Shown piece by piece: positions 35,146 through 45,430 of a stretch of 64,000 bases of DNA. The stretch's first letter is position 1. Every line of letters begins with the position of its first letter. Under the pieces are notes generated by a model, which had not been told where the DNA came from, searched no databases, and saw only the letters and a list, made by a program, of their open reading frames with translations. The stretch is from CAWAVN01 sp963825075 (GTDB lineage Bacteria > Planctomycetota > Planctomycetia > Planctomycetales > Planctomycetaceae): assembly GCA_963825075.1 (NCBI GenBank), contig CAWGRX010000016.1:88083-152082 (forward strand), in the 5' to 3' direction. A program made the position numbers and the translations under genes.

Positions 35146-37592
35146 TTCCTGCGCGGCAGCGTGAGTCGGTGGGCGGTTTGGTTTTCCGTGTTTCCCGCGG
35201 CGTCAGTCGCGGCGGCGGTGAGTTTTCGGTTGGCGGGTGTTTTTAGAGTGATTTGCCAATCGACGACTCCGGCACCGGAGGAAGTCACTTTCGCGGGTTG
35301 GCCGTTGACGGTGATCTTCGTGATCGTGCCGTTGTCGTGTGAGACACCTTGGACTTCCACGGTTCCGTCCCGTTCGCGGACCGAGGTGATAATCGTCGCC
35401 GGGGGCAGATCGTCCACGGGATCCAAAACTTCGGGCCACTCGACATTGCCGACTTCTGCGACGCGGGATTCATTGCCGGTTAAGGGAGGCTGGGCTTTAT
35501 AATCGCTGCCGTCTTCCATCAAATCTTTGGCGGCGGTGCTGACGACCTTGGCATGCCGGCCGGGGCCGAAATAATCGTGGAGATAAATCGGCACGCCATT
35601 CGTGATCGGAGCCACGCGGGGGCCGACGCCGCGATTGATCAGCGGCCAGCGGTCGTTGTACTGTTCGGGGCGATTGACTTTGACATTCCGGAAATGCGTG
35701 GCCGCGTCGCCGGAGAGGTTTACATCGCTGATCTGCACCAAAGGCGTGCTTCTGTTGCCGTAGCCTGTGTCGAACGTCAGCCCATCCACGGTGATCGTGC
35801 CAAGCTGGGCGCTGGCATCGTCCATGCCGCGGTTGAACGGCTCGGCTCCCACATCGGAAATGTGCAGGTTGCGATACGCGTGGTTTTCAAACGCCGGGCG
35901 ATAGATTCCGTAAGCCGCGGTTTGAATGCGGACGTTGTCCATCAGCATGTTGGGGCTGTGCGGGCGGAAGGCGTAATGCGATTTCCAGATCGTCAGATTG
36001 CGGATGACGTGCGGATGCCTCTTGTCCGGGCCGGTCCAGTCGATGCGCTTAATGCGGTCGAGCATTCTTTGATCGTGGATGGGATTGTCGGGCTGGCTGT
36101 TGCCGTTGGCGGCGACGACCATGCCGTAAAAGCCTTCGGTGTGAGCTTCGTTGTCCTCAAACCGCCAGATGGGAATCGTCCGCACATCGACGAGTTCTTC
36201 CTTGCCGTCGGGTGTGAGGATCGGGAGGAGAGCGTCGAAGGCGCGGTTCTTCTGCATGTCGTAGCGGTAGCCATATTCATCGTTCTCGCAAGACACATTC
36301 CGCACCAGGGTGTTGCGGCCGTTGGCCCACCAGAACGCGGCCCCTTCGTTGGGGTCGAAAGGCAGCACCTGTTTGGGCAGCCGGCGTCCGCGGTAAGCCT
36401 GCACGCCGAGGTTGTGATCGAGCAGGTTATAGACCTCGGTCCCGTCTTCCAAAAAGAATCCGTGGCCCACACTTTGATAGCCGATGCAATCCCGCACCGC
36501 GAGATACTGGGTGCCGTGGATGGTGATCCAGCGGTTATGGGAATCGACGATCGCCGCCCCGCGGACCTGGCTGCCGCGCATCGTCTCGCCCACAAGATGG
36601 AAGTGGATGGAATACCGGCCCAAGACGCCTTCCTTGCCGAGGTGGGCGAAGCGGGCATAACTGATGCCACCGCGGCTGAAGCGATGATACACCGTGTGCC
36701 CGCGAACGCCCGCGGGATTTGCACTTTCGATGATGACGTTGCGCGACAGGTTGGCGACTTCCGTGCGAAAATCCCCGGAGCCGGCGTGCTCGTATTTTAA
36801 TGGCTCATCAAGCACGAGTTCCTCATCTTTAATCTCTTTAATGCGCCGGCGTTCGGTAGTGACATCATCCGGATGATTTCGAAAGCTGCCGCCGGTGTCT
36901 TTGCGAACGGAACCGGTGACGATCACCTCATCGCCCACCCGCCAACCGGTGACGGGTTTCGATACCTTCACCGTGTTGGAACCGGCCGCAGCATCGGCGG
37001 CGAGTTTGACCCAGGTGGGATCGAGCGGCGCGCCGTGGATTTCCATTCTCGCGGAGCAGCAGGCGACGGCCGGGGCATCATTTTTGTCCAAACCGTCCAG
37101 ATAATGCAGCCGAATTTTCGCCGTGTGCTCGGCGGGAATCGGAGCGTCCGGCGTGCCGATTTCCAAGAGCGGCATCTCGCCATCCGGGGCGGCGCTGGGT
37201 TCGCCGGCGTTATTGACCGAATGGAAATCGCAGGCGAAGCCGCTCTCGCTGCAGTGCAGGCTGTTTTGGACTTTGAGCAGGGCCACGTTCAGTTCGGTGT
37301 CCTTCTGGCGGGAAAACCTAAGCGTGCCCGCGACCTGCACTAGGCGAATCACGGCGGGACTTTTCACATCATAGAGCACATGGGAGCTTCGGCTGATGAG
37401 CACGCGGTCGCCGGCTTTCGGCACGCGCCGCGGCTCCCAGGTTTTCGGATCGGACCACGAACCGTCGTGCACCGAATGCACATCGAATTCCAAATGGGCT
37501 TTGCCGTCGGCGTGCTCACCCGGCTCATGGGCGAACAGCGTCGCCGTGGAGGAAATTGCCAATAATACGGTCCAGAGTAAACGAGCAGCCAT
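35136..37592 (-). CDS. secreted G8-domain / parallel beta-helix protein
   Basis: 818 aa from MAARLLWTVLLAISS (ATG at 37592) with a signal peptide cut near FAHEP. The N-terminal third is a G8 domain, seen as VHDGSWSDPKTWEPRRVPKAGDRVLISRSSHVLYD. A right-handed beta-helix follows, with GAAIVDSHNRWITIHGTQYLAVRDCIGYQSVGHGFFLEDGTE. This is the CEMIP/TMEM2-type layout; animal relatives degrade or bind hyaluronan. The end is Ig-like with ITKITVNGQPAK. It is probably a secreted polysaccharide-active or adhesive protein. The last few codons overlap the TTGGTCATTGG repeat. It is divergent from the glycosyltransferase gene. Confidence 0.8.
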   Translation of the reverse strand: MAARLLWTVLLAISSTATLFAHEPGEHADGKAHLEFDVHSVHDGSWSDPKTWEPRRVPKAGDRVLISRSSHVLYDVKSPAVIRLVQVAGTLRFSRQKDTELNVALLKVQNSLHCSESGFACDFHSVNNAGEPSAAPDGEMPLLEIGTPDAPIPAEHTAKIRLHYLDGLDKNDAPAVACCSARMEIHGAPLDPTWVKLAADAAAGSNTVKVSKPVTGWRVGDEVIVTGSVRKDTGGSFRNHPDDVTTERRRIKEIKDEELVLDEPLKYEHAGSGDFRTEVANLSRNVIIESANPAGVRGHTVYHRFSRGGISYARFAHLGKEGVLGRYSIHFHLVGETMRGSQVRGAAIVDSHNRWITIHGTQYLAVRDCIGYQSVGHGFFLEDGTEVYNLLDHNLGVQAYRGRRLPKQVLPFDPNEGAAFWWANGRNTLVRNVSCENDEYGYRYDMQKNRAFDALLPILTPDGKEELVDVRTIPIWRFEDNEAHTEGFYGMVVAANGNSQPDNPIHDQRMLDRIKRIDWTGPDKRHPHVIRNLTIWKSHYAFRPHSPNMLMDNVRIQTAAYGIYRPAFENHAYRNLHISDVGAEPFNRGMDDASAQLGTITVDGLTFDTGYGNRSTPLVQISDVNLSGDAATHFRNVKVNRPEQYNDRWPLINRGVGPRVAPITNGVPIYLHDYFGPGRHAKVVSTAAKDLMEDGSDYKAQPPLTGNESRVAEVGNVEWPEVLDPVDDLPPATIITSVRERDGTVEVQGVSHDNGTITKITVNGQPAKVTSSGAGVVDWQITLKTPANRKLTAAATDAAGNTENQTAHRLTLPRRNDQ

Positions 37593-37924
37593 CAGTCTCT
37601 CTCCTATTGAGTTAGAAAGCATCAATCATTGCTGATCTGATCGTGACTGTAACCGTCTGAGGCTGGTTTTGCAATTGGCGAGACTGCGGTGGAGTGCCCC
37701 GAATCATGTCTCTCTATAACCCGACTTCTTTGCGCCACAAGCCGGTTTTGGAGTCCCAGAACCTTAAAAACAAGGCAAACGACAGCATTTTTTTCTGTGC
37801 GCGGCGCGAGCCTCGGCACGAAATCTGCTAAACTGATCTTATGGGTTCATATCGATTCCCGGATACTGAACTCAGCCTCCCGCTGAGTCAGCCGGTTTTT
37901 TATAGGTTTTCCAAAGTGGCAACC
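37593..37924. other. divergent promoter region, G8 gene and glycosyltransferase gene
   Basis: 330 bp with no gene. The G8 start and the glycosyltransferase start face away from each other, so both promoters should be here. No clear operator or hairpin seen. Confidence 0.35.
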
Positions 37925-39259
37925 ATGATTGATCTTCCCTCGAACGAACGAATGCAATCCGAAGAAATCCGTTCCCCCATTCGCGTCGGGGCTTTGGTGG
38001 ATTTGCAGCTTAAGCCCACGGCGGGCGGGCACGTCAAGTGCTGGCAGCATTTTGCCGAAGCCGCCACGCGTTTGCCGGATGAGTTGGACCTGACGGTGCA
38101 TTTTGAAGGCGAAGCGGATGAGATTCGCCGGCTGTCGGAGAACGTCCGTTACGAGATCCTGCCGCCGGGCCTCAGTTCCGATAAGCTGCCGTTGCCGATC
38201 AAGCAGCAGGACCACACCGACCTGGCCTTTGTGCATCATCAGTTGCTGAAGGAATTAGAGCATTACGATGTGATTCACGCGACGGGCGCCTGGTTTGCTT
38301 ATGCCCGCACCGCGATGCGCTACCACAAGCGATCCGGGATTCCCCTGGTGATTTCGACCCACACGAACGTCCCCCGCTACGCCCGCATGGTGGCGCGAAA
38401 CACCCTTCGGGACTGGCTAGGAGAGAGTTTTGCCGGGCGATGGCTGATCGACCGCTGGCACTTTCCCCGCTGGATTGAGCAGCACCTCGAAGGCCGATTG
38501 GACCGCTTTCTGGAGAGCTGCGATTTTTTGTTGGCCTCCAGCGAGGAGGACTACGAGCGCGGTCTCAAGCGGCTTCCCCCGGACCGGGTGCGGCGGCTTC
38601 GGCGGGGCATCGACAAGGAGTTTTTTCATCCGAAGCATCGGAATCGGCCGGGCGTCGCGGAGGAATTTCATCTGCCCGAAGATAAGCCGTGGCTGTTGTT
38701 TGTGGGCCGACTGGAAGCCGCCAAGCGTCCGGTGGTGCTTGCCAAAGCAGCCCGCGCGCTCATCCAACAGGGAAAACCGCTTCACGTGATTTTCGTGGGC
38801 ACCGGCCCCGAGCAGCCCAAATTGGAGAAGATTCTCGGCCAGGCGGCCAGTTTTCCGGGATCGCTGCCCCAGGACAAATTGCAGGGCCTGTACGCGTCCT
38901 CTGATTTGTTTGTGTTCCCCTCCTCGTCGGAAGTCATGCCCAACGTCGTCATTGAAGCCAAGACGTCGGGATTGCCGGTGATTCTCTCCGCGCACGGCGG
39001 ATCGGGCCAGATGGTTCGCGCGGATCGCGAAGACGGTCTGACCCTCAAAAGCAGCAAGCCCCGCGATTGGGCCGAGGCCATCCGTTGGCTGTTGGAGGAT
39101 GAATCGGCCCGCCTCCGATTGGGAAAAGCCGCCCGGCAGCAGATGGAAAGCTCCTGGCCTTCCTGGGATGATGTGCTCCGCGAGGATCTCCTGCCGGTTT
39201 GGAAACAAGCCGCCCGCGAAGGTCGAAAAGCAAAGTCCCAATCAGCCGGAACCCGCTAG
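37925..39259 (+). CDS. glycosyltransferase family 4 protein
   Basis: 444 aa from the ATG at 37925 (MIDLPSNERMQ); an upstream ATG at 37841 would add an odd Ser/Pro stretch. A GT-B fold: N-terminal half with VGALVDLQLKPTAGGHVKCW and VISTHTNVPRYARM, C-terminal half with LLFVGRLEAAKRPVVLAKAAR (nucleotide-sugar loop), HVIFVGTGPEQ, and SEVMPNVVIEAKTSGLPVI (EX7E-type motif). It should add sugars to a lipid or capsule precursor in the cytoplasm. Residues SAGTR and the TAG stop lie inside a dispersed repeat copy. It may act with the flippase-like gene just beyond on the other strand. Confidence 0.9.
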   Translation: MIDLPSNERMQSEEIRSPIRVGALVDLQLKPTAGGHVKCWQHFAEAATRLPDELDLTVHFEGEADEIRRLSENVRYEILPPGLSSDKLPLPIKQQDHTDLAFVHHQLLKELEHYDVIHATGAWFAYARTAMRYHKRSGIPLVISTHTNVPRYARMVARNTLRDWLGESFAGRWLIDRWHFPRWIEQHLEGRLDRFLESCDFLLASSEEDYERGLKRLPPDRVRRLRRGIDKEFFHPKHRNRPGVAEEFHLPEDKPWLLFVGRLEAAKRPVVLAKAARALIQQGKPLHVIFVGTGPEQPKLEKILGQAASFPGSLPQDKLQGLYASSDLFVFPSSSEVMPNVVIEAKTSGLPVILSAHGGSGQMVRADREDGLTLKSSKPRDWAEAIRWLLEDESARLRLGKAARQQMESSWPSWDDVLREDLLPVWKQAAREGRKAKSQSAGTR

Positions 39260-39317
39260 CGTCCGGTTCCTGCGCGGCGGCAGCGGAACCGTAAGCTAGT
39301 GCCCAGCGGCTGATAAA
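39240..39317. repeat. dispersed palindromic repeat, copy 6
   Basis: AATCAGCCGGAACCCGCTAG at the 5' side and GCTAGTGCCCAGCGGCTGAT at the 3' side. It encodes the last residues and stop of the glycosyltransferase gene, and lies between two convergent genes. Confidence 0.75.
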
Positions 39318-39327
39318 TAATCCGCGG

Positions 39328-40337
39328 TTAACCTTCGACAGACGGCTTCTCGGAATTCATCTGTCGTTCCATCATCCACCACGCGGCAAGCCCGGGGAGG
39401 CCCAGCAGAATTTCCCTGGCTCGGCGAACCAATCCCAGCGCCAAAGCCGTCGATTGCGACATGCCCAAAAGTTCGCCCACCAGAACAAAGCTGCCTTCCT
39501 GCGCGCCCAAGCCGCCCGGCAAAAAAAACGCCAGGCTGCGGACGAGCATCGACAGGGCGTGCAGGATGAACGCATCCTGCAGGCTGGTTGCCGACGCATT
39601 CAGAAACATCAAAGCCAGCATGATTTCCACCGACCCCACCACCCAGGAGGCGCTGCGGCAAAAGGCATCGGCCGCCAACCGGCCCCAATGGTCGCGATAG
39701 AGGTCCATGAGCCGTTCATCGAAATGGCCCGCCCCGCCGGGCAAAGCGCAAAGCGCCCGTGTGGAAACCTTCCGCAGGATTTTCTTGAAGACCTTGCGAA
39801 CCTTGCCGAACATCTTGCCCGTCGCCTGGGCGATCAGAAATCCGATCAGCAGCATCCCGAGTACCAAGATTCCCAGCAGCAGCCAGCCCATCCATCCGCC
39901 CCAGCCCCGGCGAGTGGCGAGCATTTCCATCGCCACAAACCCCACGATGAGCAGTGTGAGCAACCCGAACGTATAATCGACGATCGTCGCCGCCCCGCTC
40001 TGCGATGCGGACGCTCCCCCGCCATCGCCAAGCGGGCGCGGACCACGTCGCCCCCGACCTGGGCCACCGGCAGCGTGTTGTTGACCGACTCGCCCACCCA
40101 CCGCGACAAAAACATCCAAGACAGACTGGGGCGGTCCGGCGGCGGAAACAGGCTCCACCAGCCGACCATCTCGACTGCCACCGGCACAAAGTGGAACAAT
40201 ACCACCCAGCCCAGGTTCCAGCCCGCTTTGGCAAACGCCTTCTGCAACTCGCCCACGCCGGACCACGCCACAAACCCCGCCACCAGTCCCAGGCCGACGA
40301 GTGTCAGAACGAACTTCCCCAGCGTTCGTTTTTGCAT
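39328..40337 (-). CDS. flippase-like membrane protein (LPG synthase TM family), frameshifted
   Basis: ATG start at 40337 (MQKRTLGKFVLTLVGLG). Multi-helix protein of the UPF0104 / lysylphosphatidylglycerol synthase transmembrane type. The first part has GVGELQKAFAKAGWNLGWVVLFHF and VGGDVVRARLAM (a family motif); the second has ATIVDYTFGLLTLLIVGF, LLLGILVLGMLLIGFLI and PGGLGAQEGSFVLVGELLG, another motif. The change of frame is at about 40015: GCGGGGGAGCG has five G where six would restore ARLAMAGGASASQSG. Such proteins are thought to move lipids or lipid-linked sugars across the membrane. Full length about 335 aa. Confidence 0.83.
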
Positions 40338-40886
40338 CGTCAACGTCGGCTTCCTTTGGAGTCGCCGCACATCCCCGTTTTAAGAATGCGTGAAGATTCG
40401 GGTAAAATCCTCCCGCCAAAAAGCGGGCTGTTTTGCCGATTGCCCAAGCCCCTTGCGAGATTGCCCAAGGAAACCGCACCGCTTACGTCCCGCGGGGGAA
40501 AATGGCACAAAACAATGCTCAACGGCTTTCCTTTCTTTAAGCCAAAGGACTTAAAATCCCGGGCCGTTCCCCAAATCGGCGGCCGTCATCGCCTCGAACT
40601 ACGCCACGAGCACGCTTTGGCACGCAGTTTGCCTCCGCTTTGGTTCCGACGACAACCGAGTATAGCGCTTTCTTTCCCGCCAACCCACCCCGGAGTTTCG
40701 TTTGGTCATCATGGAATCACGATCCTGCCGAGATTCTCTCCCCCAGCGCTCGCCCCGTTTCCCCTAATAAAACGGCTTGAAAAATCCGTCCCCGCCCTGC
40801 GCCGGAAACAAACATCCGCTTCATCAATTATTCGCTCCGGTTCTTAGACTTTCAGTCGCCGGTTGTGAAACCGCCCCCTGTTTTCA

Positions 40887-40969
40887 ATCAGCCGGAACGC
40901 GCTCGCGACCGGTTCTCTCTGGAAACCGGGGCGGACCACCCTGCGGGCGGTGCCCCCCCGGCGGCTGAT
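40887..40969. repeat. dispersed palindromic repeat, copy 7a
   Basis: ATCAGCCGGAACGCGCTCGC to GGCGGCTGAT. Almost identical to the next copy 15 bp further, but with a run of eight C where the other has seven; both contain GCGGACCACCCTGCGGGCGG. Confidence 0.8.
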
Positions 40970-40984
40970 CTATGCGACTGTCCG

Positions 40985-41070
40985 ATCAATCGCCGGAACG
41001 CGCTCGCGACCGGTTCTCTCTGGAAACCGGGGCGGACCACCCTGCGGGCGGTGCCCCCCGGCGGCTGATA
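40985..41070. repeat. dispersed palindromic repeat, copy 7b
   Basis: ATCAATCGCCGGAACGCGCT to GGCGGCTGAT. Direct tandem partner of copy 7a, so the pair arose by local duplication. Confidence 0.8.
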
Positions 41071-41157
41071 AAGGCAAACGATTCCTCGAGTGAACCAAAG
41101 CCCTCATAGAAAATCTGCCGAGTCGTCTCCCGTTTTGAATTAGAAAGGCAATCAGTT

Positions 41158-42243
41158 ATGTTGTCCGCCATGCCACCGGATTGGCAGCACGCGAAATCCT
41201 TCCCGCGAAACCTCTTCGAAAAGTTGCTTCACGCCCTGGGCGTTTTGGGAAGCCTCTGTCTGGGCTTCTCGATTCTCGTTTGTGCTTTGTTTCCACCATT
41301 TTCCGACGAAGACGCGCTGTCGGAAAGCTCCGCATCCGCCGGGAGAATCCGCGGGGAGCCGATTTATGAAATCCATATCAATGAAAAGGCACAGAAGGTC
41401 CTCGTTCACTCCCGCCATAACCTGACCGTTCGCGATTCGCAGACCGGCTTGTTGCTCAATGAATTCCCTGAATTCCAGTGGTCCGCGAGCAGCGTGTGTT
41501 GGCTGCCGGGATCTCAGCAGTTTCTGTTGGGCGGTATGGATGGAAGCCTCCGAATTCTCGACAGCCGATTTGCAAACAGCGAGTTGTTTGCGTTCCCGGG
41601 TCATCGCAACGAGATCCGCTCGCTAGCAATCACTCGTGACGGCGGGACGCTCGTCACCGGAAGCCAAGACCGCATCTGCCGCTGGGATCTCCACCGCCGG
41701 CAGGTGATCGCGCAAATGCCGACAAGCGCAGCTCCAAACATCTTCAGTTTTTCTCCCGATGAAACCCGGCTGCTGATTGCCTTTGCAGATGGAAACGTCC
41801 AGATCGTTCGCACAAACGACCTCAAGCGGGAACGGCAGTTCCAGAAACGGGTGGAAATGATCGTGGCCGCCAAGTTTATTCAAAACGGCCGGCAAATTAT
41901 CGTGGGCGACATCTCCGGCAAGGTCACCATTCACGATCTGGCGACCGGCAGGATTTGTTGGCGTGCCCATCCGTGTGATTTGCAACTGATCCACATGGCG
42001 GTCTCCCCCGACGAGCGGTTCGTGGTGTTCAGCGATTGGTCCAAGAACGTCGCTGTCTATTCTCTGGGAACATTGGAAAAGATCACCTGCCTGCCGGCAG
42101 AATCCCAGGGAGTCTCCACGCTGCAATTCGCGGAACAATCGGGCTGGCTGTATGCCGCGGGATACGATGGAACCGTTCGGATTTGGGACGTTCCCTCGTT
42201 CGAGGAACTCGGCTGCTTCCTGGGCACGAAACCGCTGGATTGA
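41158..42243 (+). CDS. WD40-repeat protein with N-terminal membrane helix
   Basis: 361 aa, ATG start. A hydrophobic segment at about 24-45 (LLHALGVLGSLCLGFSILV) anchors it. The rest is a beta-propeller of WD40-type blades: GGMDGSLRILDSR, FPGHRNEIRSLAITRDGGTLVTGSQDRICRWDL, FSPDETRLLIAFADGNVQIV, VGDISGKVTIHDLATG, and AAGYDGTVRIWDVPS. WD40 propellers are protein-interaction platforms. No enzyme domain. It has no operon partner. Confidence 0.85.
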   Translation: MLSAMPPDWQHAKSFPRNLFEKLLHALGVLGSLCLGFSILVCALFPPFSDEDALSESSASAGRIRGEPIYEIHINEKAQKVLVHSRHNLTVRDSQTGLLLNEFPEFQWSASSVCWLPGSQQFLLGGMDGSLRILDSRFANSELFAFPGHRNEIRSLAITRDGGTLVTGSQDRICRWDLHRRQVIAQMPTSAAPNIFSFSPDETRLLIAFADGNVQIVRTNDLKRERQFQKRVEMIVAAKFIQNGRQIIVGDISGKVTIHDLATGRICWRAHPCDLQLIHMAVSPDERFVVFSDWSKNVAVYSLGTLEKITCLPAESQGVSTLQFAEQSGWLYAAGYDGTVRIWDVPSFEELGCFLGTKPLD

Positions 42244-42412
42244 TGGAATCCCAGATCGCAATCGCCATCTGCGGAAAACAATCCGCACAATCCCTGCCTG
42301 CGGACGAGCTGGGAAAAAATCGCCGCGGAATCGGAAAAAGAGACTGGCATCTAACGCCAGCCCCGGCGACGATCGATCCCTCTGAAAAAAATCGTCTTGC
42401 GGAGTCGCTGAT

Positions 42413-42613
42413 ATGAGTTCGCCTTTGCTATTGGGAACGCGGTCTCGCAGCCATCAGACTCTTAGCCAGCCGGTCATCACGGGGAACTATCCCGTGCCGA
42501 TGGCCACGCGCAGAACCTTGGCCAAGCAAACCCGCGAGATTCTAGAAGCCCGCCGCTCCGCTCCGTGCGCGATCCGCTTGCCCAATTCCATCAACCGCCA
42601 CCCACCGGCTTGA
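42413..42613 (+). CDS. possible small protein, 66 aa
   Basis: MSSPLLLGTRSRSHQTLSQP..; low-complexity, basic, Arg-rich. No family recognised. It may be a chance frame in the gap between the WD40 gene and the mobile-element island. The gap 42244-42724 holds nothing else I can support. Confidence 0.2.
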   Translation: MSSPLLLGTRSRSHQTLSQPVITGNYPVPMATRRTLAKQTREILEARRSAPCAIRLPNSINRHPPA

Positions 42614-42724
42614 ACACGTAAGATCCGAGCGTCGGCCAGGATGGCTTCTTGTTCGGTGGTGGGTTCGCTTTGTATGATATGAGGGATGAAGGTGTCCCCC
42701 TGACATTACAGAACTGGACAGTTC

Positions 42725-42880
42725 ATGAAACTCCGTCGCGTTTACATCAAGCGATCTGGAGGTGAAATCGCCAGCGAAGCCTGCTATGCGGCATGGAAGG
42801 GGTTTTCTTCTATGGGGTATTCGCTCGACTTCTTTGAATGGCAGGATCTCAGCCCGGATTATTCATCAGGTTCGTGTGTG
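42725..42880 (+). pseudogene. truncated N-terminal gene fragment
   Basis: About 52 aa of convincing protein (MKLRRVYIKRSGGEIASEAC..YSLDFFEWQDLSPDYSSGS) that changes to unlike composition where the mobile-element island begins. The style, a short beta-alpha start with a GY.LDFFEW segment, resembles the N-terminus of ATP-grasp-like proteins, but this is only a guess. It seems to be the remains of a chromosomal gene cut by IS insertion. Confidence 0.4.
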
Positions 42881-43025
42881 GTGAGTATGTCCGTGGCGGA
42901 AAGTGCACGGGGTGGTTGGGGATCGGATGATGGGCGGACCGCCCCCTTTCCCCCGGTGGGGCCTGGCGATTGTTGGGTGAGTAAAGGAAAGAAACAGAAA
43001 GGCGGATGCCACGGCGGCGAGCAAC

Positions 43026-44310
43026 TCAGTCCCGAAGAACCAGTTGCTCATGGGCGTGACGTGGGAGAGGTGTATAGGGCCGCGGACGGACTCCGCGCGG
43101 ACGTGGCCAGAGGTTGGCCAGGCAAAGCGATCGGATGCGGGAAGACATCGCTGCCCAAAACGCGCTCACGCTTTCCTCAATATAAATCACGAGGCGGCGG
43201 GAGTGCTTTGTCACCCGCGCTGCTGTCCGCAGCACCGACTGCTGGAAGCGATGCAAGTCCCAGCAGCCGCCCAACTCGTCCTCGAACTCGTTCCGCAGCA
43301 TCGACGCCAGGTTGAACGCCAGCAGGCCCAGCAGCATCGTCACTTCGTTCTCCGCAAACACCGACGACGAAAGACGGCAGCCAATCACCGCGTTAAATTC
43401 GCCCAGCCGGTCTTCAAACGTGCCCCGCTTACGGTAGTGCGACAACACCTCATCGGCCGCGCGTTGCTTCTCGGTCCAATTCGTGATCAGGAAAAAGTAA
43501 CGCGGAAACAGAGCCAGTTGGCCCGTCTTCGCCTCCGGCTTATCAACGATCACCAGAATCACCCGCTGCGGATGACGCCAGCCCTCGGCTTGGTACTTTC
43601 CGAGTTCGATCGCGTCCTCGTAACCCCCTTTGGGCGGCCGGCCTGCGGGACGTGTCAGATACGGCGCGGCCATCTGTTCCAGCACGTTGTTCTTCTTGAT
43701 TCTCCCGCAAAAACGGATGTTTTCGTCGGTCAGTTCATCCAGCACCGGGCCGGCGATGAAACCCGCATCGATCCGCAGGTCGAAGCTCCACGCCAGTTGC
43801 CGGGCCTTGTCGACCACGTTGCGGATAAACCGCCGGATGCCATTGGCCGTATGCACGCTGCCTTGCCGCAGGATGGCGTGAATGAAGCCGTTGCCCAACC
43901 GCTGCCCTTCCCGCGCACTGTCATAGTCGCCGCCCACCGAGAAACTAGCGACGAGCGGATGATACACGGTCTCCTTGTAGTAACCGTTGTAGCGGGCCCC
44001 CGGCTGCTGGCCATAAACCTGCATCGGGAAACTGTCGATGTCGATGGTCGCGTAGCGAACGCGGCGGTCGCTGTCGCCGGTGCTTTTGATGTGCCGATGG
44101 ATCCAGTCGAACAAGGCACTCCGCACGGCTTCGAGATTCGTTTTGCAGTTGGCCAGCCAATCGATGAGCCGGGATTGCGTGGGCTGGCTGGCCAAGCGTT
44201 GATTGAGCACTTCTTCGCCGGGCCGGTCCCAGGCGGCCATCTTCAGGGCGGGATCATGGGCGAGCCAATCGAGATCATCCTGATCGGACTCTCCCAGGGC
44301 CATGGCGTAG
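43026..44310 (-). pseudogene. IS1380-family transposase, 5'-truncated (A)
   Basis: About 428 aa of a DDE transposase. Recognisable parts: WVYAMALGESDQDDLDWLAHDPALKMA, ATIDIDSFPMQVYGQQPGARYNGYY, WSFDLRIDAGFIAGPVLDELTDENIRFCGRIKKNN, and HYRKRGTFEDRLGEFNAVIGC. The normal N-terminal 100 or so residues are missing; at 44311 the frame runs into the 560-bp duplicated segment, which gives a foreign start (MHKESSGRGLRR). The C-terminus looks complete. It is the largest IS1380 piece of the island. Confidence 0.75.
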
Positions 44311-45430
44311 ACCCAAACGTTGCACGAAAGCCGACTATTGATGGTAGCAATGCAACGATTTTTTCTCTTGAGAACTTGTGAAAATCTTCGCCGGCGCAGA
44401 CCTCGACCGCTGGATTCTTTATGCAAGAACCATTGACAGTGTCAATTTCGATCCCGATGAATGATTAGCTGGCTTGATGAGGCGACATGTACTTCTCAAA
44501 GTCCCGCTGCACCGTTTTGTTCGCTCCGAGACTCAATGTGAATCGGCCTTGAGGGAACAGCAAGCGACCGGCCCGACGCACCAACCGGTGCCGGATCGTC
44601 TTGAGGGACTCGAAGACCCACAACGGACGACGCTTGGCTGTCGCCGTTTCGCTGCGAGGTGCCGCCTGCATCTGTAACTCTCTCGTCAAGTTATGAGCCA
44701 GCATCGCTGACAGGCAGTAGATTTGATTCCCCGTCTTCTTGCGGACGGGAATATAGCCCAACTGACACTGGCTTTTGCCTTCCGCAAAAATCCCTTTCTG
44801 ACTGCCTCGGCCATGATGAAACTCTAACACGTGCCTGGCGCCGGTCGTTTTGTTTGTCACGATGACACTACCCAAACGTTGCACGAAAGCCGACTATTGA
44901 TGGTAGCAATGCAACGATTTTTTCTCTTGAGAACTTGTGAAAATCTTCGCCGGGCGCAGACCTCGACCGCTGGATTCTTTATGCAAGAACCATTGACAGT
45001 GTCAATTTCGATCCCGATGAATGATTAGCTGGCTTGATGAGGCGACATGTACTTCTCAAAGTCCCGCTGCACCGTTTTGTTCGCTCCGAGACTCAATGTG
45101 AATCGGCCTTGAGGGAACAGCAAGCGACCGGCCCGACGCACCAACCGGTGCCGGATCGTCTTGAGGGACTCGAAGACCCACAACGGACGACGCTTGGCTG
45201 TCGCCGTTTCGCTGCGAGGTGCCGCCTGCATCTGTAACTCTCTCGTCAAGTTATGAGCCAGCATCGCTGACAGGCAGTAGATTTGATTCCCCGTCTTCTT
45301 GCGGACGGGAATATAGCCCAACTGACACTGACTTTTGCCTTCCGCAAAAATCCCTTCCTGACTGCCTCGGCCATGATGAAACTCTAACACGTGCCTGGCG
45401 CCGGTCGTTTTGTTTGTCACGATGACACTA
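44311..45430. repeat. tandem direct duplication of about 560 bp
   Basis: Unit 1 runs 44311-44869 and unit 2 44870-45430. Both begin ACCCAAACGTTGCACGAAAG and end GATGACACTA. The second has one extra G in CGCCGGGCGC (near 44953). Each holds the 3' part of an IS1380 transposase gene (stops at 44465 and 45025). The duplication boundary at 44311 is also where IS1380 piece A is cut. Confidence 0.85.
44465..44870 (-). pseudogene. IS1380-family transposase, C-terminal fragment in the first duplicate unit
   Basis: Codes for SVIVTNKTTGARHVLEFHHG..GIFAEGKSQCQLGYIPVRKKTGNQIYCLSAML..LVRRAGRLLFPQGRFTLSLGANKTVQRDF, the same C-terminal region as the piece at 45025. It has no 5' end, because the upstream part is the other duplicate unit. 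Not functional. Confidence 0.7.

Larger units (their letters stand above)
40338..41157. other. 820-bp intergenic region with two tandem repeats
   Basis: No convincing gene. The first 540 bp have no feature I recognise. Two neighbouring repeat copies fill 40887-41070. The region precedes the WD40 gene on the plus strand and the flippase gene on the minus strand, so it holds two promoters. Confidence 0.45.

Noticed and set aside
35553..36800. 415-aa antisense frame over the G8 gene
   Set aside because: Shadow of a long beta-helix gene; no start signal and no domain.
39454..40383. 309-aa antisense frame over the flippase-like gene
   Set aside because: Proline/Gln-rich shadow of a membrane protein; the minus-strand frames carry the family motifs PGGLGAQEG and VGGDVVRA.
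43044..44381. 445-aa antisense frame over the IS1380 gene
   Set aside because: Shadow of the transposase; Arg/His-rich composition with no domain.
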